From Adenophora triphylla var. japonica (Eukaryota > Streptophyta > Magnoliopsida > Asterales > Campanulaceae), in assembly GCA_022495995.1 (NCBI GenBank), contig JAFEMH010001249.1:124001-188000 (forward strand): DNA of 64,000 nucleotides, in the 5' to 3' direction. Position 1 is the stretch's first letter; each line of letters starts with the position of its first letter. A program made the translations under genes and the position numbers. The notes beneath the pieces were generated by a model. That model was not told the origin of the DNA. It did no database searches and was given only the letters and a program-made list of their open reading frames with translations. Positions 32,989 through 44,015 of the stretch are shown here, one piece after another.

Positions 32989-35212
32989 TCATTCATCACT
33001 ACTTTCTGTGGAGTTCTCGACATCGTATTGATATCTTGAATCCAATAGATCCTCATCATAAGGCAAGTCTTGTTGCCTTTTTTCCGCTCTAACCCAATCA
33101 CCAAGTAAAAGTTGATGTTCCAAGTTTTCACTTGTTAGTTGGGAACGTCTTTCATCCAAAATATTTTCACCAACGCTAAATGCCGATTCAACCGCCACCG
33201 TTGAAGCGGGAGAGGCTAATACTTATTTAGCAACTATGGAAAGTATAGGATAAATGTTTTTCTTTCTTGACCACCATTGTAAAACATCAAATTCATTTGA
33301 ATTTGGGTCTTGGTTTAATTCAAAGTTTGTAGTGAAATAAGTTTCTAACTCCACGGGAAGGTTTGATGATGATGAAGATGAACCTCGAGAAGGACCATAT
33401 TTTTTACAATACAAATTTGCAAAAAAACTATATGGATCCCCACTAGTAAAACTTGATTGAGAAGTAGAGGAATCATCTTCATGTTGTTGGCTTTGAGAAG
33501 TGTTTCCATATAAGACATTATACTCATTAAAAAGGTTAATCAAATCATTTTTTGTGTCTTGAACAATAATTGACGAAGTTTGATTACCATCGTCACCATC
33601 GGGATATAACTTCATATAATAATAATCTACAATGCACTCTAAATCATCTAATTTAACTCGGAAATCTAATAATTTTGCAACCAAGAAGAGAGACGAAATT
33701 TTGTCAAAATATTTAAGCCATCTTTCTCTCATGTTAAAAATGCATTCTTTTAAAATATGACATTCTTTTAACAATTGCAACACAATGCTCTAGCACCAAA
33801 ACGAAAGTTGGATAATAAACTCCTGAAAAAGCCAAAGTTGCGGTATTAATTTTTTTTAACAATTCACATAAATTAATGCATGCATTCCAATGATAAGCAA
33901 ATAGAGGTTCATGATAGCCAATTGACATACAAAATTGCATTAGGAGATCTTTATAAGCAAAACCATCGGTTAACATTTTGTAGGTGGAATTCCACGTAGT
34001 TGAAACATCGTAAGTAAAATATTTGTCCGACACACTTTTACTTCTTAAAAACTTTATCCATTTTTTTGTATTAGAATTTTTTTTAGAAATAAATTGAAGA
34101 GCTCGTCTAATTGGCTTAACATAAGTTTCTAATGCATCTAAACCATCTCTAACACATAAATTAATTATATGACATAAACATCTAATATGAAAAAACTTAC
34201 CCCCAAGTGAGGGTTGACAAACGGTAATTAAATCGGGTAAACTAGCCGTATTAGCACTTGCGTTGTCAAATGAAATAGTAAATATTTTATTTAAAATACC
34301 ATATTCAAGAAAAATCTCAAGCAATTTCGCACAAATATTTTCCGCGGAATGCGGTGACTCAAAATCTTTGTAAGCAATTAATCTTTTTTGGATTTTTCAT
34401 GAATTATCTATCCAATGGAAAGTAATGACCAAATAAGTATTTCTTTGCCAATGATCACTCTAACCATCGGCACAAATTGAAACTTTATTTTCTAATTTTG
34501 ATAAAACACCATTTAAATATTTTTTATATTTTTGAACCACTCTAGTAATATCACGTACGAGATTCGTACGTGGTACTCTCGTGGCGGCGGGATTTAAAGA
34601 AAGACGAGCAAAATTTTCATAAAAATCACAATCCGCAAAATTAAAAGGAAGGCCTTTAACGCAAATAAATTTGGCTAGTTCATCCCTATAAACCCACTTG
34701 TCAAATTTAAAAATGACGAAAGAAGGGGAAGACGAACCTTGTGCACCCGAACCCGAACTACATTGTTGAAATTGTAATTGAGTTTGCGTAGCGGAAATGC
34801 CAAGTTTCTCGGGATGTTTTGACGCCGTATGCCCGTTGAGCGTCCCATGCCCTTCGCCTCTTTTGAATGAGTAAGACACGGTACAATAGTTGCAAAATGC
34901 TCGAAGATTATAATCATCATCGGCATTAATTTTTCTTTTGGTGAAATGGATGGCGAAGGTATCGGATTGCGGCGGTCTTTCCGTAGGAGGTTGTTGTTGT
35001 CTCCGACCACCTCCCCTAGTAGCTCGGCTGCCCCTACTCCTCCTAGCACTATCACTTTCAATTTCAACTTGTTCTTCTTCCTCATTTTGTTGAATATTTG
35101 AATTTTGATGATCAAAATCATCGTGGGAGGAGAAAGAACCAACATGTGTAAGATGAAATGAAGTTTTGAAAACGAAACGGAGCTTAAAATGGATGAAAAT
35201 GAAGAAAAGCAC
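32989..35212 (-). pseudogene. hAT transposase pseudogene
   Basis: Reading 5' to 3' on the minus strand: a BED-type zinc finger (CNYCTVSYSF...HTASKH, near 34860-34920), the catalytic-core region (FTISFDNASANTASL, HIRCLCHIINLCVRDGL near 34160-34260, DVSTTWNSTYKML) and the hAT C-terminal dimerisation region (SPASTVAVESAFSVG...LGDWVRAEKR, near 33100-33220). It would cut and paste a hAT element. In-frame stops lie at 34460-34462 and 34397-34399 (both where the family has W) and at 33223-33225, with one frameshift near 33735-33780. It is therefore inactive. The true start is unclear because the N-terminus is not conserved. Confidence 0.85.
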
Positions 35213-35742
35213 TAATTTCGTTAGAAAACTAACTGAAAATGAGACAATATTTAACTGAAAATTGGATGAGAGTGAGAGTATATGTGAATATTTGAGAGTA
35301 GAAGAGAAAGAGTAGAGAGAAATAATGTGAAAATAAAATGGGAGAAGGGAGGTGATATTTATAGTTAGTTTTTAATTAGTCAAATTGTTTTTTTTTTTTA
35401 AATTATGTTTGGGAACTAACTGGAAAGTGGATGGGGGGGGGGGACAGGCCTCACAGGCGCAGGAAAGTGGAGCAAGGGGAGGGGAAGTAGCCGTTTTGGT
35501 GATGGAGAAAGTAATAATAGTGATCAAAGGGCAAAAAGGAAAGTTGAGTATCTTGCGAAAGCAGAAACATTTCATGTGATCTTCTTAGTCCATGTTGCAA
35601 GAATATATTGCAGTCCATTTGACTAAATCTTGCAGAAGAAAATACCCAATTTTACCATGTCGACAGCATGGATAAAAACAAGAATGTCCTGTTGGAAGGA
35701 TAGAACCTTACCTACCTGTGTCAGTCTGTGTGTGCACATACA
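35213..35742. other. Intergenic stretch
   Basis: No gene recognised. It includes a T-run and a 10-G run near 35435, and would contain the hAT 5' end if that is preserved. Confidence 0.4.
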
Positions 35743-35890
35743 TCTATAGTATAAATTAGACCCCTCATGAACAGTTGAATGAACAGTTTCAATCGTCGAA
35801 TTTTTCATTTTGCCCTCATACATTTGTCTCTTTCCCATTTCGCCCTTAAAAAACACAACCCGTGTCCTTGGACACGGGCATGTACACTAG
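35743..35890 (+). mobile_element. Short non-autonomous Helitron-like element
   Basis: Starts TCTATAGTATAAAT after an A and ends CTAG before a T. A perfect hairpin (CCCGTGTCC-TT-GGACACGGG, 35859-35878) sits 8 nt before the CTAGT end. This matches Helitron structure (5' TC, 3' hairpin, CTRR, A|T target). Only about 148 bp; no coding capacity. A related copy lies inverted at 39995-40201. Confidence 0.7.
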
Positions 35891-36748
35891 TACATACATA
35901 ATAGAAGAAATATCTATCAAACCTAACAGGCGGACACCAACAGATGGAAATAAATTATACATGTAGTTTAGCGATTAAAATGTTGACATGATAATTGTAA
36001 ATTCAAATCTCATATAATTATTATAAAAGTCTGCTTGTTGATAATATTATTAATGGTGACAATCACATTTAATTTTTCATTTCATGAACATAATTAAATT
36101 GTCATATATTTGTGATCAAAGTTCAACTAAAAAGTCAAATGAGACAAACTTTTAGGGACGGAGGAAGTATATGTAGTTTAGTGATTAAAATGTTGACATG
36201 ATAATTGTAGATTCAAATCTCATATAATTATTTTTTTGGGTGCACCTCTGCTACCTGACAATTGGCAACTGACAACCACATATTTTTTTTTTTTTTCATA
36301 TGCCCAAGTTACGACACCAACGCTAAAAGTACATTCAAGATGTCAGCAGAAAAGAAGAGGTCCACTGCTGTCAAAGAGTTGTACTAAGGGTTTCCAAAGT
36401 AGTACTACCTCCCTCCGTCCCGTCCCAAAATCAATGTAAAAAAATAAAATAAAATCAAATTTTCATTCATTTTGGGAGAACCTTGATTCGACTATACAAG
36501 GGTCAGATAGATCATGAAATCTATTCAGCATTATTTCATAGCACCCCAAGACCCCAGAAAAAAAATAGATTCAGCAAAAAAATATGTAAAATAAACATCT
36601 GAGTAATACCAATATCAAGTACAATTACAATCCTTCTAAGTCTAACTTGAATGCAAATAGAAAGGGAAAGCAAGAACAAAAAATTTCCACTCATGATATA
36701 GAATACACGTAAAAACCGACATATATAATCCTACTTGATATTATATAA
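35891..36748. other. Region downstream of EXO70: repeats and MITE remnants
   Basis: A 60-70 bp segment (ATGTAGTTTAG(C/T)GATTAAAATG...) occurs at 35961-36032 and again at 36171-36232. GGGACGGAGGAAG (36156-36168) and CTCCCTCCGTCC (36409-36420) are Stowaway-type terminal sequences without clear partners. The last part up to 36748 would be the EXO70 3' UTR and terminator; no polyadenylation signal is certain. Confidence 0.6.
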
Positions 36749-38719
36749 TCACTTCCTATGGAAACTATGTAATGATCTTGGAGAACCCTCAAAAAGATCC
36801 AAGAGATAATTCTCCAGATCATCTGCATTGTACTTGATATACTTGTCACTAATATGATTCATATGTCTACCTACAAAAGTGCGGTAAGCTTGGATTACCT
36901 TTAGCGACACTGAGATACGCAGATCCTCACGCAGTTGACTCTCCGGGATTGACCATGCAGTTTGACTTTTGTAAATCTCTTCAAACGCGAGATAAAAGCT
37001 CTGTAGCCTCTCTTTCAGAAGACTCTTGGAAATTGAATTGGAACCGTGATGGTAAAGACCCTCATCCCTGAGCAAAGAAAGGATCGAACTCCAAGTAGAT
37101 CTCTCGTAGTTCATGGCATGCTGCTGGAATTTCCAGTTACGTCTTTTTATCCAATCGTCACCTAGAATCGTTTGCAGCTCGGAGCCTTTGACCTTTTCAG
37201 CCATATAATGGATATTGTTCATCAAGAAGATGTGCCCTAGAGAATCGTCTCGGTACAATCGAGATTTCTCGTCAAGGTTGCATTCCAAGATCGACATTAG
37301 GGATCGGAAGTGTAAAGACACCGGAGAAATAGACGTGGTTCCGGCTATCCTATCGTCTTCGTGACCGGGGCTTGTGTCCGGCGAAGATGAAATGGGATTT
37401 TCTCTCTCGTGGTCCTTGAGGAGCACATTGAGGGAGTCGCTATAGGCCGTGAGGGTCTTGATATAGTTCATAACGTATCGAGTGAGGTGGTGGATCCCAC
37501 CACCGGGAAAAGGGTTGTTGGAAATATTTGCTCCGACCGCATTCTCAAATTCAAGAAATGTGGTTTTCGCACACTCACCTAGCCGGTTAAGAACATCTTG
37601 ACACTCGGTTCTTACATAAGATCCGGACTCGTCGGAATATAAGGACTCGATCTCCGGTATAAGATCGGCTAAAACCTCGTACATGTCAAGAATACGAAGC
37701 AACTTCTCCGGTTTGTGAGGGCCCACAGCTATAGATTCAGCGAAATTCAATAGCTGCAACATCGAACCCTTTGATGACTCTGCAAAACAAGGTGCACTAA
37801 CCGATTCAAGCTCCTCCCCGAAAATTTGGTCGCTCAAGAACTTCTCGCTAGCAAGATAAACCCGCACGAAAATCTTCATTGCACGGGTCCACCTCCTGAT
37901 TTTGGAGTTCAAGGTACCCCATTCCATCTTAAGCACATCTTCAATGCTCGACCTCTCCACTTCAAGAATGAATAAACAATCGTCCAAAGCATCTTTCCGG
38001 GCACTGATAAAAGCCTGAGAACACTCCCGACCGTAATTCGAATCAAACATTAAATTAGCAATACATTTGAGATCAGGAATCACATCTGGATTAACCAAAT
38101 CAATGACATAATCCTCCGCAGCTTTGCTAATGCTATCTCTTTGAAACGAAGAATCATCGATCGAGTCATCGCCAAAAGACGCAATTGACCCCTCATCCAA
38201 AACAGTATCATCTTCACTTGACCGGAAAGACAAATGCTCAGGCTCGGAGGTCTGCCTATTATGGACAAGTATATGCCTGAACTCTTCCTCAATCCTCGCC
38301 ATTGCTGTCTGCAAAACATCGTGAGCCTTCCTTAAAAGGGTATTTTCACCACCGTCTTTAGAAAGATTCAAACTTTCTAAGTTTTCAGCCAACTTTCTAG
38401 CTTCATCGACAACCTTCAAATACTCATTAGCTTCTTCTGCACCACATTCCCAAATCATAGAAGTTTCACTTTCCCAATTCATGACCTTATCGTGAATCAG
38501 ATTAAGCCGCTCTTCAATATCACTTAAATCCTCATCTATGGCCTTGGTTTCAGTAACTTTGGCCATGGAAGACAATCGGGTGCCTAGATCGGCCAACACT
38601 TTCCAAGTCTCATTAGTCAAGATCTTATTGGTGTCCAATGCCCTTAAAATGAACCGGGCGGCAGCAATCAAGTTCTCTTCTCCTTCCAATGATGGAAACA
38701 TAGAATCACAGTCTCCCAT
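36749..38719 (-). CDS. EXO70: EXO70 family exocyst complex subunit (656 aa)
   Basis: EXO70 proteins are subunits of the octameric exocyst, which tethers secretory vesicles to the plasma membrane; plants have many paralogues with roles in polar growth, defence and autophagy. The single intact exon gives 656 residues, normal for plant EXO70. The start is the ATG of MGDCDSMFPSLEGEENL; in-frame codons just upstream lack a better ATG. The N-terminal half is helical (SDIEERLNLIHDKVMNWES). From about residue 270 the Exo70 domain is clear: TRAMKIFVRVYLASEKFLSDQIF, LLRILDMYEVLADLIPEIESL, HHLTRYVMNYIKTL, LGHIFLMNNIHYMAEKVKGSEL, and the C-terminal KYIKYNADDLENYLLDLFEGS, where membrane phosphoinositide binding is expected. 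I cannot fix the subfamily; B or E types seem most likely. Confidence 0.95.
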   Translation of the reverse strand: MGDCDSMFPSLEGEENLIAAARFILRALDTNKILTNETWKVLADLGTRLSSMAKVTETKAIDEDLSDIEERLNLIHDKVMNWESETSMIWECGAEEANEYLKVVDEARKLAENLESLNLSKDGGENTLLRKAHDVLQTAMARIEEEFRHILVHNRQTSEPEHLSFRSSEDDTVLDEGSIASFGDDSIDDSSFQRDSISKAAEDYVIDLVNPDVIPDLKCIANLMFDSNYGRECSQAFISARKDALDDCLFILEVERSSIEDVLKMEWGTLNSKIRRWTRAMKIFVRVYLASEKFLSDQIFGEELESVSAPCFAESSKGSMLQLLNFAESIAVGPHKPEKLLRILDMYEVLADLIPEIESLYSDESGSYVRTECQDVLNRLGECAKTTFLEFENAVGANISNNPFPGGGIHHLTRYVMNYIKTLTAYSDSLNVLLKDHERENPISSSPDTSPGHEDDRIAGTTSISPVSLHFRSLMSILECNLDEKSRLYRDDSLGHIFLMNNIHYMAEKVKGSELQTILGDDWIKRRNWKFQQHAMNYERSTWSSILSLLRDEGLYHHGSNSISKSLLKERLQSFYLAFEEIYKSQTAWSIPESQLREDLRISVSLKVIQAYRTFVGRHMNHISDKYIKYNADDLENYLLDLFEGSPRSLHSFHRK

Positions 38720-39670
38720 AGCAAAATACACACAGAATCAATTACTCACTACTATAAGGAAACAAACCCTAGTTGTCCGAATCCAGATTCTTGGAAACAC
38801 TCCAAATGCCCTATTCAACCCTAAAATGCTTATTCCCCAATATGGATTACCTCAAACTTGACTAACAGAAAAGAACTTCCAAGATTCTGCAAACTGAGAT
38901 CAAATTATCTAAGTTTCACCCAAAAGAAACAAAATCAACAAGACAAGCCCCAGCCCCAACCCCAACAAAGAAATAGTGAAAAAAGAAAACTATAAATAGA
39001 GCCAAACACAGCATCAAATGAGCAAAACAACAAAAATAACTCAAAAATTGCTACTTCAACAAATGGGTTTTCAAGATTTTACCCACCCAGCAACAAGAAT
39101 CATTGAACAAGAATTCTTGAACAAATTTGACTAGTAACTCACAAGAACAAGATGTAAATACATACAGGATTATGTATGTATAGATGGATTAGGAGAGAGA
39201 AACACACCCTTTGGAAGATATGGATGACTTGAGAGCTTTAAGAAAGAGCAATTTGAAGCTTCCAAGCTACAAACTTGGTTTTTTTTTGATGGCCGAAATC
39301 TGAGGTGGGTTTTGAAGAGAAGAGTTTGATTGGCAGAGGTTTGACTTTTCAAACAAAGTTTCAAGTCTTTGTGGAAAGAAGAAATGATTGACTAATTGGG
39401 GAATGGGCTCATCAACAAGCAGCCGGTGGTATGGTGTGGTCATGTGTTGAACGTTGTCGTGTTCCAGCCCGTATGTGCCGCAGATTATGGGAGCCTCTCA
39501 TGACTTTCTGCAACGTGTCAGTATTTTATTCGTTGGATCTATTAACTGTAAACCGGATGCTTAGATTCAACCTCTGTCGGTTAAAACCTTACGAGGAGAC
39601 GGTCTATTTCTGTATTTCATGATATTTTTTTATTTATTTTTCACTTTTTATTTTAAGAGTTAGTTTTATA
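38720..39670. other. Upstream region of EXO70
   Basis: Probable 5' UTR and promoter. A 5' UTR intron is possible: an acceptor-like TTTCCTTATAG lies about 40 bp before the ATG on the minus strand. No start site is evident. A minus-strand TATAAAA abuts the MITE at 39671 but is about 950 bp from the ATG. No other gene seen. Confidence 0.45.
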
Positions 39671-39947
39671 CTCCCTCCGTCCCAATAAAAGCTTCACCAA
39701 TTACCCAAAAGGGCGTCCCGTTAGAAGCTTCACCTTTCCTTTTTTGGACATAAAATATTATTATTTCCTCCACTCATTCTCTCTCCTACATTATTTTAAT
39801 ACTCACAACACCATTATAATTTACTATTCTCTCCACTCATTCTCTCTCCTATTTTATTTTCACACTCACAACACTTTCAATATAATACTCTTACCATAAT
39901 TACCGTGCCCAAGCCAAATGGTGAAGCTCTTACCGGGACGGAGGGAG
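39671..39947. mobile_element. Stowaway-type MITE
   Basis: Terminal inverted repeats CTCCCTCCGTCCC and GGGACGGAGGGAG flanked by TA on both sides. 277 bp, with internal CACTCATTCTCTCTCCTA duplications. Non-coding, Tc1/mariner-type MITE. Confidence 0.92.
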
Positions 39948-39994
39948 TATTAAATTAATTATTTTCACATTTTTTCATGTTTAACGTATGATAT

Positions 39995-40201
39995 ACTAGT
40001 AAAAGCTCGTGTTCGAGGACACGTTTTTTTTTAATTAAGCCCGTGTTCGAGGACACTTTTTTTTTTTTTTATTTAAAATTTTTTTTTTTTTTTAAAGGGC
40101 AAAATGGGAAAGGGACAACTTAGTGAGGGCAAAATGGGAAATTCGGCAAATGGAACTGTTCATAGTACTGTAGATAGTGAAGGTGTGATTTATACTATAG
40201 A
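39995..40201 (-). mobile_element. Short Helitron-like element (second copy, inverted)
   Basis: On the minus strand it starts TCTATAGTATAAATC and ends CTAGT, with hairpin-forming GTGTCCTCGAACAC sequences near the end (present twice). It shares AAATGGGAAA, GAGGGCAAAATG and the ends with 35743-35890. 207 bp, no coding capacity. Confidence 0.65.
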
Positions 40202-40203
40202 TA

Positions 40204-40473
40204 CTCTCTCCATTCCAGCGCAGTTGATACTTATTTCCTTTTTTGTCCTTCCCAGCCCAATTGATACTGTCCAAAATGGAAGGGAATCTTCACTATTTAC
40301 CCCACTTATTCTCTCTCCTATTTTACTTTTACACTCACAACATTCTCTCTCCTAACTATTCCCCCACTCATTCTCTCTCATATTTTACTTTTACAATCAC
40401 AACATTCTCTCTCCACTTTTTCTCTCTCTTACTTGTCCAAAAATTTGATATCTATTCCGGTGAGACGGAGAGA

Positions 40474-40474
<1 letters not shown>
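40204..40474. mobile_element. Stowaway-like MITE
   Basis: Ends CTCTCTCCATTCC and GAGACGGAGAGAG flanked by TA. Inside are repeated TTACTTTTACA(C/A)TCACAACATTCTCTCTCC blocks. The right TA opens into a long TA microsatellite. Confidence 0.8.

Positions 40475-40546
<72 letters not shown>
40475..40546. repeat. (TA)n microsatellite
   Basis: About 36 TA repeats start exactly at the TA target site of the MITE at 40204-40474. Confidence 0.95.
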
Positions 40547-40554
<8 letters not shown>

Positions 40555-40586
40555 AAAAAAAAGCATATGATTTATAAGTTTAATAT

Positions 40587-41161
40587 TGAACGGAATAAAA
40601 TTAATGAGAAAGGGCTCACGAGGCCAATGTCCTTGCTATTACCTAAGTCTAATATGCCAAGAAGGCCCATAAGACGTTGGTCAAACAAGTCAAGTCAACC
40701 AACAATATTGTTTGATCTTTTCTTGGTCGCGGCCTATCTTGGTACGACATACAATATGTTCCTTGTTGCACTCTCTGCCGGTCCAAGGCACGAATTCAGA
40801 TCGACCTAGTTATGCCGACATATTCTGCGCCGCCACAACAACAAACTCCTATATTCGCGAAAACGGTTAATCCATACATTCTCGCAGGGTTTTACGAGAT
40901 TTGTGACATCTGTTCAATGATTACAGTATAAATATCAACCCACAATTCAGCTAAAAAGGTAACGTCATTTTTTTACATTTGGAATATACTTTGTTCAAAT
41001 ACGATTTATACATCTAAGACACATATATTTATCCTCACGCCGGAGACTGTTAGCCGTAGACTACCCCTGCTATTTGTTTGTTCGTGGTTTCAGATCATAG
41101 AAGGCGGAGTACAACCTAACTACTGGACTAAGGCTGATCCGAACCAATTCATGCATCATCA
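40587..41161 (+). repeat. LTR of a third Tat-type gypsy element (partial element)
   Basis: Starts TGAACGG like the LTRs of A and C (TGAA...) and ends GCATCATCA. It has TATAAATA at 40927-40934. The primer site TGGTTCCATTGCCGGGAATCG follows at about 41165. No second LTR in the window. The left boundary is inferred from the TGAA start and is less certain. Confidence 0.65.
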
Positions 41162-41164
41162 TTT

Positions 41165-41188
41165 TGGTTCCATTGCCGGGAATCGAGC
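41165..41188 (+). other. Primer binding site of gypsy fragment
   Basis: TGGTTCCATTGCCGGGAATC, almost the same as the sites of elements A and C and three bases after the LTR end. Confidence 0.65.
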
Positions 41189-41222
41189 TTCCTATACCTT
41201 GAAATTACGCAAACTTCATATT

Positions 41223-41417
41223 ATGGTGTCAGATGGCCATACCGCCACCGCCTCCGTCGATCACGTTACCAACGGACAACACTTGCCCACCGTTAGAAAT
41301 GTCATTGGCAACGATACAGGCCCAAATGGTGGCGCAGGAAACCACACTGTTTTCCTACCTCCTCCTGGAAACCCCACAGAAGACAAACTCGCTCCAATAG
41401 TGTGGTGGACGGAGTAG
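41223..41417 (+). pseudogene. gag start of gypsy fragment (truncated)
   Basis: MVSDGHTATASVDHV resembles the start of Gag in element C (MVTSDGHVSEAS). Only about 64 codons remain before a TAG and an abrupt change into copia sequence. Confidence 0.7.
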
Positions 41418-41430
41418 GGATCCAGGATAG

Positions 41431-42330
41431 TTGACTGCATTTGTGGAAAGCATGACCTCCATAATTGAGATGAGCATGGTGGTAGGAGAGTTGACCTACT
41501 TCCTAGGTTTACAGATTAAACAGTTCAAGGAAGGAATGTTCATATCCCAGTCCAATTATGCTAAGAACCTTGTGAAAAATTTCTCCCTTGAACATTCCTC
41601 TCACCTCAAGACTCCAATGGGGTCATCCCAAAGGCTTAGCCAAGATGCTGATGGTCAAATGGTGGACCAAACTATGTACAGAACCATGATAGGAAGCTTG
41701 TGTATCTCACAACAAGTAGAACTGACATAATGGATAGTGTATGTCTCTGTGCTAGGTACCAAGCAAACCCAAATATTTCCCATCTCAAGTCCTTAAAAAG
41801 GATCATTAGATATGTGAGTGAGACTACCAACCTAGGGTTACACTATTCCAAAGAGACAAACACTAACTTGGTAGGTTATAGTGACTTTGATTGGGCAGGT
41901 AATAGTAATGATAGAAAGAGTACCACGGGAGGCTTCTTCTATCTAGGAAACAACCTTTTTTCTTGGTATATTAGAAGGCAAAACTGTGTGTCCCTCTCAA
42001 CAGCTGAGGCTGAATATATTGTCGTTGGAAGTTATTGCACACAGCTACTATGGATGAATCAAATGCTTAAAGATTGGATTAAATAGCAAAATTCATACTG
42101 CTTTCTGTGATAACAAAAGTGCCTTACACATATCAAAGAACCCTATCAAACACTACATAACAAATCATATTGATATTAGATACCATTTCATAAGGGATTT
42201 TGTAGAGCAAAAAATTGTGTATCTGGAATTTATTGGTAGTGAAAATCATTTGACAGATATATTTACAAAGGCTTTAGATCATGTGAGATTTTCCTCTCTG
42301 ATGAAGTCTATTGGCTTGTGTGATATTTGA
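41431..42330 (+). pseudogene. 3' part of a copia pol: RT end and RNase H, frameshifted
   Basis: ELTYFLGLQIKQFKEGMFISQSNYAKNLVKNF is the end of copia RT, followed by YSDFDWAGNSNDRKSTTGGFFYLGNNLFSW and STAEAEYIVVGS (RNase H), then ICDNKSALHISKNP-type and NHLTDIFTKALD sequence to a natural stop at 42328-42330. Frames change near 41700 and 42080. It resembles SIRE-type pol in wording, but the family is not certain. The 5' two thirds of the element are missing. Confidence 0.85.
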
Positions 42331-43176
42331 GGATGTGAGCACAGATCTGCACACATCCATTGACACATCTGTATATTAACTAACTAAAAAATAAATAAAT
42401 TAGAAAACTCCAAAAATATCATGCATTGGCACGGACAATCTCAGTGTGGTCACTTGTTTGTTTCCATACTTGACATGTTTGTTACTTAATTGTTGGAATT
42501 TCTTATTCATGTTGTCGTATGATAACTAATCTTTCTAGATATCTCACAGTGGATGCCATATTAGTAATAAGAAACAGTTGCTTCACCGATCTGCATGAAT
42601 CTGATCTAGTGTGGTCAAGTGATCCTCAATATAATAATTTGAAATCAAACTTTAAAAGATCACTGGACAAAGGGCTATCTTTGGGTAATAGAAAAATGAA
42701 AGCTACTCCAAACATGCATTTTATCCACAACAAAAAAAAATGGGTGGATGCATTCTAGAGGTTGTGCAAATTAGATTATTGCCCATTGACTTCTTGTAAT
42801 CAGATGTGTCTCCAAATGTGACTTACATCTTATGTCACATTTGTAACTGAGATTGTTCTTATCACCTGTGTGTTGCATCATGTTAGACATATCATTTTAG
42901 GTTATATAGGGTGTCTTGTAAATATATTTTCTTATTTATTTTCATCTCTGACCTATTCTTTGATTTAACATGTTTTTTTTATTTACAATATCTTTTATCA
43001 AAAGGTAGGTTTATGCCAAGATCCTCACGGAGTATGGATGGACAACTGTCGAGGGGTAAAAGTGGAAAAGATATGTCAAACGGATCTGTTGTTGTCATTG
43101 AAAGGTAGATAGAATTTTGATTAACTTTAATCCCTCAATTTTTGGTGGTTATCCGTGCGAATTCTAAGGGACTATG
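42331..43176. other. Probable 3' non-coding tail of the copia fragment
   Basis: No firm feature. A short plus-strand frame (42911-43108) ends SMDGQLSRGKSGKDM and might be the start of an env-like frame, but I cannot support it. No LTR identified. Confidence 0.4.
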
Positions 43177-43512
43177 TGTTAGTATCCCAATCTGGATCGC
43201 TTCCTTTCAAGCGCACGGGAAACACCGCAGACTCACACAAACATGATCTCGAACACCCGTAGCCTTAAAAAACCCCAAAAATCACCAACCAAACCAAGGT
43301 GGGACCTTTCTGGGATAAAAAAGGCAAAATGACTTTTTAGGAATTTTGCAAAATATTTGGACTGTAGACTGGGCCGTGCGGACCACTTTGCATCCAGACA
43401 TCATAATTACAAAATTCCCTTAAGGTCCACAATATTTCCTTAAATCCAGGAAAACAAAAAAATGGTAATGGCAGCTTGTGTCCCGCGACTACTTTGGCCA
43501 TTTTCAGACCCC

Positions 43513-43520
43513 TATAAATA
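43513..43520 (+). promoter_or_regulatory. TATA box of Ogre-like LTR
   Basis: TATAAATA followed by GAGGGCTCCCCCTCTC, a usual plant retrotransposon promoter arrangement. Confidence 0.65.
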
Positions 43521-43589
43521 GAGGGCTCCCCCTCTCATTTTTCACACACCTCTCTTCTCTCCTCTCTCCCCCCAGCCTTCAGGCACCCT

Positions 43590-44015
43590 TCTAAGACCCT
43601 TCGGGGCAATCCCGGTCCCTTTCGGTTCCCTCCGGGGCATTCCGAGGCCCCTCGTGGTACTTCGAAGCCCTGCCGAGCGCTCCCGAGACGCTCTCGAGCT
43701 GCCCCGAGGCATCCCAAAGCCTTACACGTCCATTCTGAGGCATTCCGGCCCGTCCGGAGGCGTCCAGGTCGATCCCGAAGCCCTGCCGAACAATCCCGGT
43801 CCATTCCGAAGCAAGTCGGAACTCTGCCCGAGCACAACCGACGATCCCGAGGCACGCCGAACCTCTGCACGAGCCCAGTTAACAATCCCGACGATCCCAA
43901 CGCACGCCGAACCTCTGCCCGAGGACACACTTGACACTCCCGAGGCACACCGAAGCTCTGTCCGCAGACACCGGTACATCCCCGAAGCAATCCCGGTCCG
44001 TCCCGAAATACTATT
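43590..44015. repeat. GC-rich degenerate tandem array in Ogre-like LTR
   Basis: About 20 occurrences of TCCCG or TTCCG followed by AGGC, AAGC or GTCC recur every 20-35 bp, with GCACGCCGAACCTCTGCCCGAG-like units repeated near 43850-43930. It lies just downstream of the TATA box, so it would be in the transcribed leader. Confidence 0.7.

Larger units (their letters stand above)
32186..35212 (-). mobile_element. hAT-family DNA transposon, decayed
   Basis: The transposase remnant on the minus strand (32989-35212) is followed at the plus-left side by a CCGGTT-rich subterminal region (32190-32335) and a possible left terminus TAGACGTGTCCGG. I could not find the matching right terminal inverted repeat or an 8-bp target duplication, so the right boundary is uncertain and the copy may be truncated. 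Confidence 0.7.

Noticed and set aside
38987..38997. TATAAATAGAG on the plus strand upstream of EXO70
   Set aside because: Right sequence but wrong strand for EXO70, and no plus-strand gene follows.
39170..39622. Short frames upstream of EXO70 (39170-39364 minus, 39431-39622 plus)
   Set aside because: No recognisable domain; probably leader or promoter sequence.
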